Positions 48,356 to 62,863 of a stretch of DNA of 64,000 nucleotides are shown here, in pieces (within the stretch, counting starts at the first letter, position 1; each line of letters starts with the position of its first letter). This DNA comes from Eretmocerus hayati (taxonomy: Eukaryota > Arthropoda > Insecta > Hymenoptera > Aphelinidae): contig CM056744.1 in assembly GCA_029851415.1 (NCBI GenBank), positions 100,101,338-100,165,337 of the forward strand, in the 5' to 3' direction. The notes under the pieces are model-generated. The model saw only the letters and a list, made by a program, of their open reading frames with translations. It was not told the DNA's origin and searched no databases. A program made the position numbers and the translations under genes.

Positions 48356-51300
48356 TGAAGAAAAATACTGTTATTCGAGAATACTGATGGAGTCGGAATT
48401 TGGAATCTTCTACAGATACACAAATTCAATATCCACACGGTTCTTTAGATTAAATAAGTCTTTTGTCGTACAGAAAAGTTTCTCGAATAAATCAGTCATA
48501 ACAAACTCTGATTCGATCACCAATACTGTCGAGTACTATCCTTTTCACCGAAAGCAATGACTCAATATTTTTTTTATTACTCTAACCTAAAATGCCGCGT
48601 TTAAATTGAATTTTAGGGTTCTCGTGATGAAAAAATATATTCGCATTTCGCTCGCAAGCCCATTTTGGGCACTGGAGGACATGCCTTTCTCGCTTCGCTC
48701 GACAGACAAACTGTCCTAGTGCCCAAAATGGGCTACCGCGCTCAGTACGGAAATATACTATTCTGAGCACCTTATGCAAAGGCGCCTGTTTTCACGGTAA
48801 CTTTGGCCTAGAAATTAATATAATCTGGATGTTCCACTTTCCTCTTGCAACATTTCATGATAACAATTTTTCATCCTAGAACTAAAAACCACCCTGAGAT
48901 CAGTATTCCTATAAACTCAATATCATTCAATCCAAACGACAAAAAATGTGGAACTAATGGAATAAACTTATGTTATTGAAGTCAGTTGTTTTCTATGCCA
49001 AGTCGTACAGAAGGCAAAGTGACATTCAAAATCATCCTAGAATTAATATTTCATGCGATAAATATATTCAAAACCTAGCTGAAGATTTTCTAATTCGTGT
49101 TCCAGGACTTTCATGGACTGAGAAAAAAGTTAAACCAAAATTTCCCCCGTCCTGGCCTATCCAAATATTTCGTCATCTTAAAGTCACAATTTGCCTCGTT
49201 TTCTCTTGAATGCTTGAAAAACTGATCCTCCCATCAAAATTTTCACGAGACACAAATTAGTCTCGGAATCCTAACGTCACTATTCACGAAACGACCAATA
49301 AGCTCGAATATAATACTTGTCGGCAACGACCAAAACGTGTGGCACAGACGGAAAATTGGGATTCCGCAAATGCTCCAGAATGTCCTATTTTTTCTTAACA
49401 ATACAGATCTGCTGCTGCCCCTGCACCCCGAAAAAAGAGCAACGAATGAGCCCTATACACCATAGAAATGAAGAAGAAAAATATGTCTCTTCAATACACA
49501 CATTCATGGATATATGGAGCCTGTCTATCTCGGGCATTGGCGTCAATTAAAATGATATTCAATCGTAGACAAGGTCCACTGCGTGTAGAGAATCATGAAA
49601 AATCGCAGTGGCAAGTAGAAAATGCCTGAAGATGTTTAGAAGGTGGAGAAGAAGAAGGAGGAGGGTAAAAAATGAATCGATGACCAGTCAGTGCCCGGCA
49701 TCGAAGTAAAGAATAGAAATAGAAATTCGCTTGGTAAACCACAGGGAAGATAGATCGAGACCGAAAAGTCACCGCAGTATGGTCGAATAAGGTGCGATGA
49801 ATGGGGAAATGTATTGAAAAAGAGGCGTATGGAAGAAGAATGAGGCTATGTAGCCCATGTCGTGAATCCCGATGAATCAAGAAATTTGAAGGCGCGAGGA
49901 TGCTGTGAGGGCTTGATGTACCCTGTGGTGATCAAATAATATGTCGTACTAATAATGCTTCGGATCGACTGCGTAGTTTATTCGATTTTCTCATTTTCGA
50001 TTTTTATTGTTTTCAGAGCGGGTTTTCTGAAAAATTTTTACAAGTTCAGATCTGGGTTTTTACCAAATCTTTTTTGGAAGTATGTGGAAGTGATGTTCAC
50101 ATATGTTTAGAAAGGGGGGGGGGTTGTTTGGGAAGATTCTCTAGTTCGAAGTGATTGATGTGTTAGTATTTTATAGAGTAAATCGAGGAGTAAATTCTTT
50201 AAGTGCTCTGAAAAGTCGTAACAAGACATAGTTTGAATGATAGCAGATGAGTTGAAGATTCTCCACTGCTACGAATAGCTGACGATCGTAAAAATGCTTT
50301 TCCCGAATAGAATGGATAGCTAGGTTGGGCTCTTTGGTCCGAAGAATTGAGAGATCGAGAATAGGATGACATTATTGTTTGAGTGAGATGTGAATTTAAT
50401 GAGAGTTTTACGGCGTACTTCCGAATCAACTGATCATCAGATGGCCTAAGAGCTCTTAAACATTGGACTTTTTTTTAGATTTCCGGATGTACAAAATCAA
50501 ATAAAAATGAGTGCTCTCGTAAAACTTCCTGCGTCTCTGGCCGGATCGCTGGCATTTGAGAGGGTCTGAGTAAGAAATAGACAAGATTTGATTATTCAGG
50601 GCCATAGAGATCCCTTCGGAAACAATTTCAATGTAAAATGTTGACTGATGTTATTTACATTTCTCAGTCGACGAGAATCATTTTAAATTAAAAAAGCTCT
50701 CAAGAAAAAAAGAAACAATATTGAATTCAATGCACGCAAACCCAGTATTGATTTCCATCATATGAATGACCATATATCATTTCATTGGTCATACATTTTT
50801 AGCGGTTATTTTACCGAAAATATTGCCGGAGCTTGCTGGATTCGTTTTCCAAAAATACGTTGCTGTATGATTTGTCGATCTGGCCCTATGAACACATTGA
50901 TGCAACAAATTGACATGAAATGACAAAAGAAGAAATCTGAAACGCGATTCTCTTATCCATGGAAGTCTGAACAAAATAAGATCGAGACGATCCCTAACCT
51001 CAATTTTCTTCACCACTCGAAGACATCAAATCTCTCCCTCAAGTCAACATCGAATAAAGGTAGCACTCTGTTGCATCATAATCTGTAAAGAAAAATTGCC
51101 TACTGTCTTCAGGAACTACCTCACATATCACTCAATCACACTACCACACCTGCATAAAATACAAAATCGTCAGATTAAAAAAAAAGAGTCTCCTAAGCAC
51201 AAGTGTCAGGTCAGCCACCTGGCATCAAACGTGTCAAAGAGTCATTCAAAAATCTGCGCCAAATACAAATGTACCAGACTGCGGGGCACCCGTCTCTATT

Positions 51301-51419
51301 CTTCCAGCGTCACAGACTATGATTCCTTTATACACTCTGACACCCCGTATTTAACATTATGCAAAGATCGCCAAAAGCCGTAGTCAAAATTAACAAATCA
51401 CCTCACACCCTTGAGGCCT
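48356..51419. other. No recognised gene
   Basis: Contains the hairpin at 48658-48733 and a poly(G) run at about 50116-50125. ORFs, including 49593-49880 on the minus strand, show no motifs. Confidence 0.4.
48658..48733. repeat. Strong hairpin element
   Basis: GCCCATTTTGGGCACTGGAG (48658-48677), followed by GAC, pairs with GTCCTAGTGCCCAAAATGGG (48713-48732), then C. The loop of about 30 bases contains TCGCTTCGCTCG. Each arm is itself partly palindromic (GCCCATTTTGGGC). It may be a MITE core. Confidence 0.7.
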
Positions 51420-51640
51420 CCTCCCCCTTTTTTTATATTTGCTGATGCCATACGGGAGCCACCCCCGCGGGGGGCTGTACATGAGCTCCCGATAGATTTC
51501 AATACCCCCCGCTTGCGCATGCGCATTGTCATGGTAACCACGGGGTGCGCAGATGCGACCACACGCCCCGATACGATAGATATATATTAGGTTATCCGCG
51601 GGGGCGGTGCTTCCATCATATACTATGATATCTCGATGGC
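51420..51640. promoter_or_regulatory. GC-rich promoter-like islet with NRF-1 and X-box motifs
   Basis: The islet contains a perfect NRF-1/Ewg palindrome TGCGCATGCGCA (51514-51525) and, overlapping its end, ATTGTCATGGTAAC (51525-51538), a good match to the RFX X-box. Hairpin-forming C/G runs CCCCCGCGGGGG lie nearby (about 51463-51474). Together these resemble an animal housekeeping or ciliary-gene promoter. No ORF downstream on either strand is convincing, so a first exon may lie outside recognition by eye. Confidence 0.35.
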
Positions 51641-51993
51641 GCTATTCAATACACCTAGTATATTTTTTTTATAGGTTAAATTCATCGCATGGACTTGTAA
51701 TCGGTATACCTTGATTCGAAAGTAGAATATGGTACGCCCTCGCAGTATCTTAGGGGAAATTTGAGGTTATGTAGTGTATGTAGCGAGTGATTGAAGGTAC
51801 GAGTAGTACGTGATTGTGGTTTATATATAAGGCATTGGATTTGGGTAGTAAAGACGTTTCCAAGATTCGTCATTATGTGGCGTGAGCCTTATTGTCATGT
51901 CGCGGTCAACAGGGAGTCGTGGGGACCTCGGATCGTTTTACCTCCGTCTGAGAATGTAGTAAAAGACCACGGCCTATCTTACTACATACATGC

Positions 51994-52054
<61 letters not shown>
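51994..52054. repeat. Compound (AT)n(GT)n microsatellite
   Basis: About ten AT dinucleotides followed by about twenty GT dinucleotides. Confidence 0.95.
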
Positions 52055-52058
<4 letters not shown>

Positions 52059-55000
52059 ATTGGAGCCATCGTAGGCTTGATACTCAATAATGATATGGAA
52101 TAAAGGGCGCAGCGGGTCACTACGTTAAAATAGGAGATTGAAGGTTATAATACTGAGTTCAGTCAACTTGGACGTGGGTGTATATGTAAAGCTCACATGG
52201 TCAACAATTTTCGAAAAAAAAAATATAGTGAAAAGGAGCTAGAGAATTGAGAGGAGTGAGATTCTTGGCACGTGTATGGATTCATTTTTTGGCGAAACTG
52301 TGGTAGGTATGGGATAGTTGTCATCAGCACCAGATTTTCGTTACAGTTTTGTGAAAATTTGTGCGCTTGTGAAATATGCGTGTGGGCTGTGGTGTATAAT
52401 AAAGGTTATCGATCGATTTTTGGTGTTTGACAGGTTCCATTCTAATATGTAAATAAACAGATTTTTGGCTTTACAAATTGGTAGATGAAAAGAAATTATT
52501 CGAAAAGCTTGAAGAATGGGCCAGTCTCAACCGTTTTGAATTCAATGAAATCAGTGGTCGAATATGGAAATTAAAATTTGTCAACTTTGATGCATTGAGG
52601 TAAGCTTTTCTGTAAACTGCAATGATTTTAGTGACATCCAACTCTTTGGTTTGATGGATTGAGCGTGATTCTGTCCATTCAATCAAAAACGTTCATCTTC
52701 GCCTGGTCTGAAACTCGTCATAGAAATTTTCCTCGAACATGACTAGAAACTTTTATCGAAAGCCTGGAAACCATGCAGGAAATCATCAGTCAAAACAACT
52801 TATCTAGAACAATTTTCTAATACAGATGAGGATATGGCAGTAAAATCTGAAAATCGTTCCGTTAGAACATTGTCTTGAAATGTTCTTAGCAAGTTGTGAT
52901 TTTTTTGAAGTTATTGTGAAAAATGGTCTTGAAATATTTTACAAGAACTTTCTACTAGTTGTACATAATTCCATAAAATATATCAACCCCCTTTCCCACT
53001 CTCACTGGTGCAAGAGATACCTGAATTCGTACTCAATAGTTTTAGAGGTGGACATCAAGTTATGCAAGTCTTTTCACATATTTGCAATCGATATTTGGAG
53101 TAGATGATTCCCCGGCAGTTCAAATGAATCCGCGAATGAATCGCATCTCAACTTACTTCGTAAGACAAGATCTACACGCTTGATGTGAGCGAGAAATGAA
53201 GAGAGTTACCCTGAAGAATGTCAGGGTATATAACGAAAGAGTTTTAGTCAAAGATGGCCCAAATTTGGTGAATTCGGAGTGACCAGATACCACTGATGGA
53301 ACAAACATGGAACTGTGTGAAAAAAAAACAGAATGCAGCCAAGAAAGACACATTCTAAGCGGTTCTGAAATTGTTATATACTCCATTAACAAATGGCCAA
53401 AGTAAACAAGAACTTCTGAAAATGGGATTCTCTAGTCATCATTCCTGACTAGACAAGGGTTTCGAATGTTCAATAGTTCCAAATTTCAGAGTCAAGAAGT
53501 TCAAAAGTGCAAAAGTCCAAGAAAAATATGCTTGTATGAAATTGAGATTCCAGAAAAATTTTGGAATTTCATATAGATTTCCAAGCTTCTTTGACCATTT
53601 AATATTCAGGTCATGACACTTGAGCCTGCAAATCCATTCTCCATAGGAATGCATCAATGTTTTCCAAACAACCCACTTATTCATCTGGAGTCATTTTTCG
53701 TGGACTAAACTCTCAACAATATCCAGTCACATACAATAAATATTGGCAAGACGTTTCATTGTCCCGAATTCTTTCCGCAGAATTTCGATAACCTGCATTC
53801 CCTATTTGCCATTCAACTTGGACGATCATTGATCGAGTCGTAGATTCACCCGAAATGACTTCTCCATAAAACTTTTTCTAATTGTACCACGGAAATTGAG
53901 GTCACTAAAGTTGGTCTCTTTTACAACTTCATTCTACTATCTAGTTTTTATCGTAGCTCGTGTAGTTTTTCATATAACCAAAACCCTGAACTCTCTAGCA
54001 AGTTTCTTTCATTCAATACACGTATATATCGCCTTCAATAGAATACGATCCACATAATCAAATTTAAGTCATATATTTTACGTCTACACGAATGATCCAT
54101 CCAATTCTCCGATCTACAGCCAGTCATCACATCCCAAGATTACCTTCCATCACTGTATAACCTGCATCTAACAATTGTGAATTGTACCTACAATATAACA
54201 ATCAACCACACTAACGTCGATCAATCTAGTTCACCATCATTGAGCTATTTGAACTCGACCGAATAGCTGTGATACTCTTAAAAAAAAAAAGAAGCATCCT
54301 TCGAAAAATATCATCTCAAAAAAGTATAAAGATGAGAGAGAACTATATACTCTCCGGCACCATCATAGACTTCGTAGTCGCCATAGGACTAAAATAAAAA
54401 GCGTAGGTATAACTCACATAGAGGATGCAGGAAAAATAGTGGCGGCTTTCCGGCGCAAGTTTGTCTTCCGTCCTATGAAAATATTTTCGCTCGGCCTATA
54501 CAGATAGGTACATGAGAGGAAGCCGGCAAACTTGAGAGCATCAGGTCGGATTTCGGACAGACCAGACTTATCCTCATGTGATGCATTTTATGCAGTAGTT
54601 GCATGGTATAAGGATTCGTAGACTAGCTATAGTATTGAAATAGTAAGTGGAATGTATACACCCGAAAGTAGATGTGTATATAGCATGGATGGCAATTGGA
54701 TGTGTCGCGTATCCTGGTTTTCAATTTCTTCGATATATATCTGTGATGCGGTGTATTGCAAGTTGATTCGAGGGATACGGTGGCGTTTTGGAGAAGTCTT
54801 TGAGGGTGTACATTTTGTCAATTAACTCTTGTTTGGTAAGTGGAGAGCCATAACTGTTTAGGTAAGCAGTCTTGGGTCAAATTTTGAGCGGATGCCGAGA
54901 CTATTGACTTTTATTGCTTGGTCTCTGATTTAAATTATTTTGTTGATAAATTTAGAAGTAGCAAACAGTCAGCGTAGGATTCGAGAACTGTTCACATTTT

Positions 55001-58000
55001 TACTGAGCAAAATTCAAATAAATGCTAGTTAATGACCCAAGAGCATAGATTTGAAGGAGAACCTCGAGGAAAACTCTCAAAATACTACTGAACATCTGAT
55101 CATTGTGAGATTTCTTCTGGTGGGTATGGTCTCATAATCCCGCTGGAGCTCAAAATTGACCAACTCTAAGACCATAATTGTGGAGTTTTCATTCAGCCGT
55201 ATTCACTTCCGGATACTGGAGGCACAAGAAAAAGCGTATTAGTCAAAATCTCTGCCGATAAATAATAATAATCATGGCTCAATCGCTCCGAAAACATAAC
55301 CTCCGAGCAAAACTTTCCGGATGACCAAATTAACCCGTTCAAAGAATTACCGCAATAAAAAAGGGCACAAATTATTGATAGTAGTTTGTGTTTATTGTAT
55401 TCGGGTACATTTGGCATGGGAGAAATCTAAGAAGGTTTTATTGAACATTATTAATTAATAATCTCAGTATTATGATACTGTAGTTACACACGTGGTAGCC
55501 ATTTGGCAATCATGAAATTTCAATCACATCCAAAAACTTGAACTGATCTTCTCAAGGTCGGGAACGTCCACGTTATTTCATAATATCTTTCGAATGAACC
55601 AAAACCAGAATTGTCTCTAAAATATCGACGAATATTGTACTGAAAAAGCAGCACCGACAAAAGTCAAAATGATCATTTTCTGATTTGTTATTCTAATTCG
55701 GGTGTCTATAGCTCATTTCGAGTATATTTGAAACATAGGAGTAGTTTTCAAAACTATCTCAACAGGCACTGGTACTGTTTTTTTCGCGATTTGTAAAATT
55801 GCTCGTCAACTTAACCTACAAAAATGAACAAAAGATGATATTTTCTGAAATTTTTACAGAAGATGCGTGAGCTCCAAGTTTATATGGTTCAATCATGTTA
55901 CAGTAATTTTTCAATGCTATTTTTCACAAGGTATTTGAGAAAATAGAGTAATTTTGTGGAATGTGCCATTTGGCGACGTGGACGGGGGTTGGAGTGCAAC
56001 TCATTCCCACGTGGCTGACTCAGGATAAATAAGAATATAACCAAGATTAGTGTGAAGGGGTTTGAAAGATAAGGGCCGAAAGACATTAAGAATTTTATTC
56101 TTCATATTATTGTTGATTCCATCATCTGTATCAAGTTGTAAAACTGACTTTGACGGCAGAAAAATCATTTGATTAATCAGAAGCACTTGGCTGATAAACT
56201 CTAATTATTCGTGCTATTTCCGCACTACATGGAAAAAATTGATTATTAGGGAACTCTCGAGTGAATTGATCAACTTTTTCCATTCGCAAAAAATTTCATA
56301 AATCCCTCAATCAGTACTTGGCGTCAGAACCTCTTTTACCCTCAGATAGAAAATCTTCGGGTACAGTTCAAAATATCCAACGACAAGTTTTATGCCAGTT
56401 TTAAATGAGGTATTTGTAGGTTTTGAAGACATTGACTCTGTTTCATATCCAATTTATGTTTACTTTGTTGAAAAATACGAAATGCAACGACGCAACATAC
56501 TCAGATACCCCCAACATTGAAATACAACCTGAAACAAAAATCCAGGACTCATAATAAGCATGTATCTACACGTGACAAATGCATCGACCCCGCAGGATTT
56601 ATATATAACAATACGTCAAAAATCTTGAAAAATCACCCTTGAACTAAACGTAATATCATGTGGTAAATGTGGAGCTTCCGTTCTCTCTCGCATTCTCTCA
56701 GAAGGAAAAAGTAGAAATTGCAGACTTCTAGAGTGACAAAACATATAATGCAAGCTGATGCAAGGACAAAGGGTTGACTTGGCTAAAAATAAATGGCCAG
56801 AATGCATGCTTTATGCATTTATTCGTGTAAACGAGCAATGCAGCTTGTGCGCGAATCGTGTTTAAAAAAGGGATATTTTTACTACTCTTCGTGAGAGGAG
56901 GGGGGGGAGGGGGTCCAGTATGTAACCTCTGGATTGGAAGAGAATTAGTTCTTGTTCATGCAGTGCAATTCAGGAATTAGGATGTGGACTTGTTTGAACA
57001 TGATCAATCATCGAGTGCATTAGCAGAAGACTTACTACTCACAAAAACATCGAGTATTTTGTATATGACTTAACGCGAGTCCGCAGTCTGACGCCCTTTT
57101 GAATTTTTCTCGTTCATTTGAATGGAACTTCTCTTCATAACGTAATTCTGACATGCAATTTATTAATGCATACAAAATCCTATTTGAATTGGTTGAGTGA
57201 AAATCGAATTATTTCCAGATCGAATTCCGCTTCAACCTTCTAGGCTATTCAATATGGCCGCGTACTCTGGCCTCGCATTTAGGGTTAAAACTTTGAAAGA
57301 TTGATCGAGTATTATGAAAGAGTTCGTATGGGATCCACTTGCAGATATCTCCAGTTTTCTCGTTAACAATCTTTGAAACTTTGACACATTTAACAAAAAT
57401 TGAGGTATTAATTCTGAAATTGGTCTGATAATTTGATCGATGACAAATTGAGATGTTTATATCTGATTAACATCTTCCCGCATTCGTCCACATATGTGGA
57501 CACATCTTTGAATCCGATTCCTTTAATTCTCTTTGACTTCAGAGGAACAATATTTAAAAAGTTGTACAGTCGAATCTACCTCAATCAATCGTAATTTCTG
57601 ACGACCAAATAAAAAACATCTCAAAATAAAACAATTATGACCCTCATTCACAAATGAGTAACGGTATACTTTCATCAAAACTCATCATCGGCATTCTTTG
57701 AAACCACCAAAAATTCAAATATCATGGTCAAATAATTCAAAAATTCATCACGATCCATGTGCCCATATTCTCTCTGCATAATAACAACCCAATCGATGCC
57801 AATACTCGGAATACCCCCATGGACCTGCATCTCAAATAAAACTTGTATATATCAACGAACTCTATAACCGAAACCCGCATCAATCCTTCCACCATCAATA
57901 TCAAACTCATTGATCCTCAATTGCATTTCATAATGACCCATCAGACCCCACTTGTAAACTGCACATTCATGTATACCGGCAAGCCTACCGATTCGTAATA

Positions 58001-58534
58001 ATCAGTAAAGGTAGCATATATACCTCGACCTAAGATATACCGTTACATTTTCGGCACCCAAAAACGTAATCTTCCAAAGTATAATACCTACTCTACACCT
58101 TCTCATTCACAGAATTCAAAAACGACTTAATATACATACATTATACAACTCACTTCCTACTTCCCACCCCCTACTTCTCATACCTATATATACATAGATA
58201 TACATAACCTCAACAAATTTTTAAAGATCAGCCTCATGGAAGCTGCAAACCGAAATATAAAAGAAGTACCGGCTTGTATAATGAAATTCTACGTCTGACT
58301 TTTTTGCGTATACATCCACTACTTACTGCACTTGCATCGCGCGCACGTGCAAAATAAAGCCCGTATGATGCAGGTACCATATATATATATATAAAACACA
58401 CCCAGTGGCCCACGGACCTACTTTTACAGGTTATATACTGCACTTGACTTTATATCCCGCTTTGTTTTTGCGGTTTGACCGGGCGCATCACTCATTTATT
58501 TACCGCTCTCGATATATCGCTCATGTATAATACA

Positions 58535-58537
<3 letters not shown>
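52055..58537. other. Long region without recognised genes
   Basis: AT-rich, unique-looking DNA. Poly(A) run near 54281-54291 and poly(G) tract near 56899-56911. The many short ORFs, for example 53153-53392 and 53439-53684 (minus), have no recognisable domains. No transposon ends identified. Confidence 0.4.

Positions 58538-58574
<37 letters not shown>
58538..58574. repeat. (AC)n microsatellite
   Basis: About eighteen AC dinucleotides. Confidence 0.95.
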
Positions 58575-58575
<1 letters not shown>

Positions 58576-61500
58576 TACATAGGCACGCGAATTGATGCTG
58601 ATGCTTGCATGGAATGAGCGGAACGTAAGATGTATTTCAAAGTATTGAGAGGCTGATGATATTGGACTTTGAAACGTACGGGTTGATCTGGATTGAATTG
58701 ATCAGATGGTATTATTAAGTATCTCATCTCTTGCATGCTTTATTGCATTGGAAATCGTACTTATACCGATGTGACTGTTATGATGAGTATAAGATGATGA
58801 CCATTGAACGTTATGTGATTCATATGTGTATGTGTGTATGAGCTCAGTAAGAGCGAGAGATCCGTTTTAAATTTGGACGTATTTGGGCCAGGAATGGGGA
58901 ATGTATAATTTATGATGATCAGTTGTTGTGGTTTGGAGATTGATAATATATTAGTCGGTGATAGGAGCGTATATCGATTTTCTTAGTATTCGATTTTTGA
59001 TATGGGAGATATGAACCGTTAGTAAGTTTTGGTTTTAAAGGTAGTTCGAATCATGGGTGAATAATCACTGCGAACAAATATTCTTGTGATAACAAACTGT
59101 GTAAAATGCTTGTTAAGAATGGTAAAAAGGAAAATTCAACTTTTAAATTCCTAGAAGAATGTCTGGAACGTATTTGGTCTGTTAAATACATTTCGATACG
59201 GAGATACAAATTTTGGTGTTTACATGCACACAAAGTTAAATTTTTCAGCCAAAGCAAAATGTGAAGGCGAGGAGGGTTGGAAATGTCACTTTGAAAAGAT
59301 ATCACTCCACCCGAATGGAGAGCACTATTTTTCCATTTTCTGTGCGGAAATCGGACTTTTACGATCGCACGGGGTGATTCATGTATTCATGTGATAATTA
59401 AAATCCTCCCCTACTTATGGCTCCGGTCGGAAAATATCACTCATTGTGCGGAGACCAACATTTTGCTGTCTCATAAAATATACTATTTTCATGAGTTTTA
59501 TGGTAAGGGAAATGAAAAAATGTCCGGGATTGTCATTTCCCCGCACAGAAGGGGGAAAAGTAAATTCCATCGTTTAAAACGTCAGTGAAAATGAAGATGA
59601 ACTAAAACTGACCGAAATCGATACTTTTTCGATATTGTATCCAGGCATCGATATTCTCGATATCAATATCGTTAGAGGCAGCTGTTGATAGAACCATAAA
59701 TAAAGTTTTTTCCCTATTCATCAGGACTATCGCTGAATCTTTCAGTAATAGGTGTCAATACTCACATTATCAAATTTATTGTCAAATCAGTGCATCAACC
59801 CTACGTACCACGTCAGGTAAAGTCTGGCCGTGAATTTTGAGTTCATATCGTAAATTCAATCGAAGATAATCGTTCATAACTTAATCTCGTCAACTGACTA
59901 AATACTCATTCCATCTCCACATGTTACGTATGCTGCTGTAATTAAATTTCCTCGTGATATGGTTTTGCCAATTATTTCCATCGAAGAAAATCCTTAGGCA
60001 GGTGAGGCAGTAAATAACCCTCCACACTCATCAAAACTAATTTTTAAAAAATCGACTTCATTTTTTATTGTTCCGAGTATTGTTCAACAGAAAATGGACT
60101 GCATCAGAACAAAGTACAAAACAGAGAATAAATATTTTCTCACCCTCAAAGACAGTAAGAATCGAGGTATAAAGAATGCAAGGCTCCTTAGGACAGTATC
60201 CGCGCGATTCAGGGAGCTCCTAAGAGTTGCCTCTATTCAGGCGCATCCATCCGAATCGATTTTGCACTCTCTGCGCTTTGTCAGCTGCCCTTATGTGCAT
60301 CACTTTCACTACCTACATACGCCGTACACTCATATCGTGAACACGTGTACCGGCTTAATTACGCATGTAGAGCACTTTTTGGTCCAGCAGAACCGTACAC
60401 TTAATGTAACTTTCTGCGAGACTAAAAAAGTCATGGCCCAATATTGGCCCCAAACAAAACGGTTCGAATACCTACACATATACATATAAATACGCCTGGT
60501 AGTGTAAAGTTCCGTACCGAGCGTTGAAAACGGAAAATATCGATCGATCGATACCGAGACTAAAGCCACACTGATGTGTATAAAAAACGTCTGGCAAATT
60601 AAATTGATTGAATTACACCAAATGGATTCATAATCACCACTCGGGCCAGCTCACGAAACGCAATTAGCCGAAATTTCAAGTGACCAGTAACCGATTCGAA
60701 TTTCCTTTACTTTCTTCATTAGCTCAGTCCCGAGGACATTTCGTCGAACCTTCTCAATCATATACGTGCACCAGAGTACTAATTTTGAAATATATTGTGC
60801 AAGCATTTCAATTTGCACTCGAATTTGCATATCGTGCGTGCAGCTTGACATAAAATTGTCCAATTTCCGAACTTAACGTCGCGCTACTGTAATCCACATA
60901 GAAAAGCGTCATGGCGTTTCCCGCCAAAAATTATCTCTTTGTTCACGAGACGCGTAACCTTAGCGTGTACAATACACATCACATATAATATAAGCAAAGC
61001 AGGTGCTAAAAAGCACCTCGCGAATGTCTTCCTTGCTCCAGCTGCGTTTTTCCTCGCACACCCAATATACTCCGCAAAACTACTTGCTTGCTCGAGCGCC
61101 ACGAACATAACCTCCCACCGGCCATCTTGTAAGACGGATACAAAATCGCAGAGCGCGAATTTTAGCGCTAAGCCCCTAATCTCAGTACCTACACACCGTC
61201 TATACAAAAACAAACTTGAGGCGCTTCTTATTGGTATCCGCCCTCTCTCTTGATGATTCCCAGAATTTCAGCTCGCGGTGTATAATATCTCGCGAGATGT
61301 GACTCCCTGTCTGTGTTTGTTTGTTTACATGAGTATGAGTGAGCGTATTGCTTTTGGGTCTGGATGTCTGATGGAGCGCGTGTGTCGCACCTGTCCGCGA
61401 TCCTTGGCTCGATAGTGGGCCCCTAATGAGTTACCGTGGCACTACGTGAGCTATATTATGGGACCTTATCGCACGCGTCTGGGATGGCCTTATATACATG

Positions 61501-62757
61501 ATGGGCCTCATACGCGTGCCGACTCCGGCGGGCGCGTGCATCTGCGCCTACTGCATATTATTCGTCATGCAAGCAAGGATTGGTGGAAGATATACATGTG
61601 CAGGAATCGAGGCAGGAATAGATTTACGCAGCGGGGCGTTGCATATATTGTAGTGGTAGGGGCGGGTATAGTGGGAGGGAGGAGGGGGGGGGGGGTTATT
61701 GGCGGGAATGGTACCGTTGAGAGAAAGATGTAGATGTTTGGTCGCGAATCGCGACCGCGAGTGCGATCAGATGGGCGGAGCGGGTGACAGTGGAATCACG
61801 GTGATAAGTAGATATTAATTTGATATGCAGTGGCGCGAGGTTGTGAAGAAGAAGGAAAGTGTCAAACCAAGTTTCCTGATAACTCGCCTGATACTGATGC
61901 ACTCAGTGATGCACTGGAATTGTGTCATTTTTAAGGGATAAGTAGGTTGTGAGTACTCAAGGGAGAGAAGGCACAGGTTGTAGTTAAGGTAGTACTAGCG
62001 GTACTGATGAATCCAAGCGCGGATTGGATCTTCGCTTGACTCGATTCCGCCCGCCTATATAGTAATAGTAACGCACACAGCACACGACAACCTAACCCCG
62101 AAACTGTCAAGAGTAGTGACGTATTGGCTCAGATCTTTTTCGTAGGCTCCTAATCGTTGATCTGTTTGTTTCTATGCACTTTTTGTGTACTCTCACATTT
62201 GTGTGCTCTTTCCTGCGAAAATCTGATAGTTAGAAATTAGTGTATCGATAATTTCCCATAAGACGCCGTGTTAATCGGCTTTCACGAAATTGCCCAGAAC
62301 TTTTCTCCGCGGCTCCTAAAAATTTCGAAATTTCAGCTGTGTCTGTTTGAGGCATTAATGTACCACTGTGCCGACTTTCGTAATTTTCTGATAAGTAATT
62401 CGAGTACCGCTAGTACTACTTTTAGAGAACTCGGGTTGTTGATCGGTTTCTTCCTCAAGACATTGCTCAAATTTGATCAAGTCTCACTAGACCCTGCGTC
62501 GCGCCATGCTCATCAAAATAACCTCAAAATTGAAATTTTCAGACACCACTGACCAAATCAGTCGTACTCCGTCACGCAATGAGTGACTCAAACAGTGCTC
62601 ATCAGAACCAGATTACTCCACCGTTTTGAAAGCGAGCTGGAAAGTTTAACAAATTTCAAAAATTGTTCACGAAATGAGAGGTGAAAAACGTCTCTCAGCT
62701 CGTTGAACCATTTTGTAGAATCAATGTGTACTATACTTGACTCGATCGCGCGAAATT
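58575..62757. other. Region with a GC-rich islet, no recognised gene
   Basis: From about 60900 the composition becomes GC-richer, peaking at about 61360-61780 with a poly(G) tract near 61684-61696. Proneural-type E-boxes occur at 59678 and 61038. The frame at 60094-60489 (131 codons) is the longest; I recognise no domain in it. An upstream region of a gene beyond the window is possible but unproven. Confidence 0.35.
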
Positions 62758-62863
62758 CAAATCTATTAAATGCTTGAATCAGTGCATGCGATAAATTTTA
62801 ATATCAGCAAACTGTGCTGGTTAAAAATAATCGCATACGCCGATTCAAGCATTTAATAGATTT
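62758..62863. repeat. Inverted-repeat hairpin
   Basis: AAATCTATTAAATGCTTGAA (about 62759-62778) pairs with TTCAAGCATTTAATAGATTT (about 62844-62863), extended inward by GCATGCGAT/ATCGCATAC. About 37 unpaired bases lie between the arms. Probably a small MITE. Confidence 0.75.
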
